Below, in pieces: positions 38,583-41,306 of a stretch of 41,306 bases of DNA (the first letter of the stretch is position 1; every line of letters begins with the position of its first letter). The translations under genes and the position numbers were made by a program. The stretch is taken from contig JACPDH010000030.1 in the NCBI GenBank assembly GCA_016184115.1, forward strand, positions 1-41,306. The letters run 5' to 3'. A model generated the notes under the pieces. It was not told the DNA's origin and did not search any database. It saw nothing but the letters and a program-made list of their open reading frames with translations. This DNA is from Acidobacteriota bacterium. GTDB taxonomy: Bacteria > Acidobacteriota > Thermoanaerobaculia > Gp7-AA8.

Positions 38583-40457
38583 ATGCGAACGAAACACCTG
38601 CTCATTGGAATCATCTGTCTCCTGACCGTCACCGCCGCCTTCGCGCAACAGCCGCGCGACCGGGCGTCGATCCCCGACAAGTACAAGTGGAATCTCGCTG
38701 ACCTCTACGCGTCCGACGATGCGTGGCGTGCAGAAAAGGAGAAGCTCGAAGCGGGGCTCCCGGCACTCGCAAAATATCAGGGCACGCTCGGCAACTCGCC
38801 CGCCGCGATGCTCGAGGCGTTCGACGCAATCTTCACGGCACAGAAGGAGCTCTACAAGCTCTACGTCTACGCCTCGATGTCCGCCGATACCGACACGCGT
38901 GATTCTGCGAAAGAGGGGATGCGGCAGCAGATGACCGGTCTCTCGACGAAGTACTCCGCGACGATCGCGTGGATGCAGCCCGAGGTGCTCGCTCTCGGTA
39001 AGGACAAGGTCGACGGGATGATGAAGGCGGAGCCGAAGCTCGACCTCTATCGCCTCGTGCTCGACGACATCGTCCGCCGCGCGGCGCACACCGGAACCCC
39101 GGGCGAGGAAAAGATCCTTGCCGATGCGGGGCTTGCCACCGCCGGTGCGGGGAGCATTCGCAACGTCTTCGCGAACGCCGACTTCCCGTACCCGACAGTC
39201 AAGCTCGCCGATGGCAACGACGTCGTGATCGATGCGGCCGCGTTCACGAACCACCGCGCGAGCGCGAACCGTGCCGATCGCGAGAAAGTCTTCTCGACGT
39301 TCTTCGGCGCGTTAGGGAAATACAAAGGCACCTACGGGGCGATGCTGAACGCGAAGGTGCAGAACGACGTCTTCTACATGCGCGCGCAAAAGTACGACTC
39401 GACGCTCGAGCAGTCGCTCGACAGCTTCAATATCCCGACGGCCGTCTATCACGCCCTCCTCGACGGCGTGAACGCGAACACGGCGACGCTGCAGCGATAC
39501 CTCGCGCTTCGAAAGAAGATGATGGGCGTCGACGAGCTGCACTATTACGACCTGTACGCGCCCCTCGCCGGCGAAGTCGGCACGAAGTACCCGATCGACG
39601 CCGCCAGGAAGAACATCACTGCGTCGCTCGAGCCGCTCGGTGACGACTACGTCGGCGTGATCAACGAGTCGCTCGACAATCGTTGGATCGACCTCTACCC
39701 GTCGGCCGGCAAGCGCTCCGGGGCCTACTCCGAGAGCGCCTACGACACGCATCCGTACATGCTCCTCAACTACAACGACAACTGGGAGGACATGACGACG
39801 CTGACGCACGAGCTCGGTCACACGATGCAGAGCTACTACTCGAACAAGGCCCAGCCCTACGTGAAGGCGAACTACCCGATCTTCGTCGCCGAAGTCGCAT
39901 CGACCTTCAACGAGGCGCTCCTCGTCGACTACATGCTGAAGACGACGAAGGACAAGGCAACTCGGCTCGCAATCCTCGGCAACTACCTCGAGGGGCTACG
40001 ACTCACGGTCTTCCGGCAGACGCAGTTTGCGGAGTTCGAGCTCCGGATCCACGAGATGGCGGAGAAGGGGCAGCCGCTGACGGGCGAAACACTCGACGCG
40101 ACCTATCTCGACATCGTCCGCAAGTACTACGGCCACGACAAGGGCGTCTGCATCGTCGACGATTACGTCAAGAGCGAGTGGTCGTACATTCCGCACTTCT
40201 ATTACAACTACTACGTCTACCAGTACGCGACGTCGTTCACCGCGTCGGCCGCGCTCTCCGAGAAAGTGATGGCGAGCGACAAAGTGGCGACGAAAAAGTA
40301 CCGCGACTTTCTCGCCGCGGGAGGATCGAAGTATCCAATCGATCTGCTCAAGGATGCCGGCGTCGACATGACGTCCGCCGAGCCGCTCACTCTCACGATG
40401 AAGAAGATGAACCGCGTGATCGACGAGATGGAGAAGATACTGGCAGAGAAGAAGTAG
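38583..40457 (+). CDS. pepF: Secreted oligoendopeptidase F (peptidase family M3B)
   Basis: A 624-residue metallopeptidase. The ATG at 38583 gives the signal peptide MRTKHLLIGIICLLTVTAAF-AQQ; upstream codons are not signal-like. The body matches PepF: KYKWNLADLYASDDAW at the N-terminus, and the zinc motif LTHELGHTMQ (H409, E410, H413) with the third ligand probably in EVASTFNEALL. The C-terminal FYYNYYVYQYATSF is also typical. PepF is usually cytosolic and cleaves peptides of about 7-23 residues; the signal peptide predicts a periplasmic version here. It is a single gene, transcribed towards exonuclease III. The symbol is by family. Confidence 0.92.
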   Translation: MRTKHLLIGIICLLTVTAAFAQQPRDRASIPDKYKWNLADLYASDDAWRAEKEKLEAGLPALAKYQGTLGNSPAAMLEAFDAIFTAQKELYKLYVYASMSADTDTRDSAKEGMRQQMTGLSTKYSATIAWMQPEVLALGKDKVDGMMKAEPKLDLYRLVLDDIVRRAAHTGTPGEEKILADAGLATAGAGSIRNVFANADFPYPTVKLADGNDVVIDAAAFTNHRASANRADREKVFSTFFGALGKYKGTYGAMLNAKVQNDVFYMRAQKYDSTLEQSLDSFNIPTAVYHALLDGVNANTATLQRYLALRKKMMGVDELHYYDLYAPLAGEVGTKYPIDAARKNITASLEPLGDDYVGVINESLDNRWIDLYPSAGKRSGAYSESAYDTHPYMLLNYNDNWEDMTTLTHELGHTMQSYYSNKAQPYVKANYPIFVAEVASTFNEALLVDYMLKTTKDKATRLAILGNYLEGLRLTVFRQTQFAEFELRIHEMAEKGQPLTGETLDATYLDIVRKYYGHDKGVCIVDDYVKSEWSYIPHFYYNYYVYQYATSFTASAALSEKVMASDKVATKKYRDFLAAGGSKYPIDLLKDAGVDMTSAEPLTLTMKKMNRVIDEMEKILAEKK

Positions 40458-40505
40458 GCGAAAGGCGAGAGGCTCGAGTAGCCTGCTCCTGACTCGTTTT
40501 CGGGG

Positions 40506-40555
40506 GCCGTCGCTTTCGTGGCGACGGCCTCCGGCCGTCGCGCGGAGGCCGGAGG
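40506..40555. terminator. Two hairpins between convergent pepF and exonuclease III genes
   Basis: GCCGTCGC-tttcgtg-GCGACGGC (40506-40528) is followed at once by CCTCCGGCC ... GGCCGGAGG (40528-40555, loop of 10 bp). Their place between two converging genes suits a two-way terminator, although there is no long T-run. Confidence 0.5.
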
Positions 40556-40564
40556 CCGCCGCCA

Positions 40565-41305
40565 CTAATATTCCATGACCACCGGCGCGTGGTCGCTCGT
40601 GCCGAACTGCGGCATCACGATGCACGATGCTGCACGCGAGGCAATGCCGCGAGAGGCGAGGATGTAGTCGATGCGCCATCCGATGTTGCGCTGGCGCATC
40701 TGGCGCCATGGGGCCCACCAGGTAAAGAGCATCTCATTCGCCGGGTCGATCGCGCGCCCCACGTCGACGAGATCGTCACCCAGGAGACATGCGAAGAGCT
40801 CGCGCTCCTCGGGGCGTTGCCCGATCACGTCAGGCTTGCGCTCCTTCGGGTGCACGTCCACGTCGGAGCGCGTGATGTTCATGTCACCGCAGAGCACGAG
40901 ATTCAGTCCGCTCGCATGTACGTCTCGGACCCAGCCGCAGAGCTTCGTGAAGAAATCGATCTTCGCGCCGAAGTCCTTTCCTCCGTTAGGCACGTAGACC
41001 GAGACGAAGAGCGTGTCTCCCACCTGACCGGAAACGATTCGTCGCTCCATGTCGAAGGCGGGATGCGCGAACGCCGGCTCGGCGGCGTACGCGCCCTTCT
41101 TCAGATGAAGCGAGACTCCTGAGTAGCCTTTCTGGCCGTGCCAGTACGTCTCGTACGCGTCGAGCTTCACGCTGGCAGGGATCTGCTCCGGCGCGGCCTT
41201 GAGCTCCTGCAGACAGATGACGTCGGGGGCGACCGTCGTCGCGAACTCGATGAACTGAGCCTCGCGCGCACGGATGCCGTTCACGTTCCAGGTGGCGACT
41301 TTCAT
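40565..41305 (-). CDS. xth: Exodeoxyribonuclease III (AP endonuclease, XthA/ExoA family)
   Basis: A 246-residue endonuclease/exonuclease/phosphatase-fold protein, complete, with the ATG one base from the end of the window. Family motifs: MKVATWNVNGIRAR, ICLQELK (catalytic glutamate), VSVYVPNG, LCGDMNI, the YILASR region (GWRIDYILAS) and the C-terminal GTSDHAPV with the catalytic aspartate-histidine. It cuts DNA at abasic sites and trims 3' ends in base-excision repair. The spacing and length are those of the ExoA type (about 250). It has no operon partner inside the window. Confidence 0.95.
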   Translation of the reverse strand: MKVATWNVNGIRAREAQFIEFATTVAPDVICLQELKAAPEQIPASVKLDAYETYWHGQKGYSGVSLHLKKGAYAAEPAFAHPAFDMERRIVSGQVGDTLFVSVYVPNGGKDFGAKIDFFTKLCGWVRDVHASGLNLVLCGDMNITRSDVDVHPKERKPDVIGQRPEERELFACLLGDDLVDVGRAIDPANEMLFTWWAPWRQMRQRNIGWRIDYILASRGIASRAASCIVMPQFGTSDHAPVVMEY

Positions 41306-41306
41306 G

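Overview
The window is GC-rich bacterial chromosome with tightly packed genes, many overlapping by 4 bp. Several features point towards Acidobacteriota (perhaps the Thermoanaerobaculia/Vicinamibacteria side): a DUF5916 outer-membrane protein, a secreted VWA protein with a proline/threonine-rich linker, a large DUF11 surface protein with an IPTL-CTERM tail, a Tat-exported TldD and several secreted peptidases. This placement is inference from gene content; there is no rRNA or tRNA in the window to confirm it.

Region 1 (1-11385) is one collinear respiratory operon whose promoter lies upstream of the window. It encodes an NAD(P)H/FAD oxidoreductase with C-terminal ferredoxin clusters (5' truncated), a Rieske protein, a b6f-type cytochrome b, a membrane-anchored heptaheme cytochrome c, a Tat-exported molybdopterin alpha subunit of the nitrite-oxidoreductase/nitrate-reductase (NXR/Nar) branch of the DMSO reductase type II family, its four-cluster Fe-S beta subunit, an ethylbenzene-dehydrogenase-like haem-b gamma subunit carried as a lipoprotein, and a TorD/NarJ-like chaperone. 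Together they look like a complete wiring scheme: NAD(P) pool or ferredoxin - quinone - Rieske/b complex - multihaem cytochrome c - periplasmic Mo enzyme, in either direction (nitrate or similar oxyanion reduction, or nitrite-type oxidation with reverse electron flow). A palindromic repeat cluster sits in frame between the gamma subunit's ribosome-binding site and its lipoprotein signal peptide.

Region 2 (11386-19731) holds a small hypothetical gene, a thiolase-like protein paired with its DUF35 zinc-ribbon/OB partner, a DUF5916 outer-membrane protein, a saccharopine-dehydrogenase-like reductase (minus strand, probably leaderless) and a secreted S10 serine carboxypeptidase.

Region 3 (20023-25980) is a 6-kb DUF11 repeat surface-protein gene with an IPTL-CTERM sorting tail. 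It is broken by one in-frame TGA and by two frameshifting deletions at nearly the same place in two adjacent 399-bp repeats, so it is either a pseudogene or partly mis-assembled.

Region 4 (26102-41305) carries a Tricorn-type S41 protease, an OmpA/Pal-like lipoprotein with a VWA-domain partner, a stand-alone 5'-3' exonuclease next to an aminotransferase, a TldD/TldE pair (TldD with a Tat signal), a HipA-like kinase overlapping a DUF3037 gene, a secreted oligoendopeptidase F and exonuclease III. Non-coding structure includes two copies of one dispersed ~58-bp hairpin repeat (33698 and 38409), several terminator-like hairpins, and about 31 copies by eye of the hexamer GTTAGG/CCTAAC.
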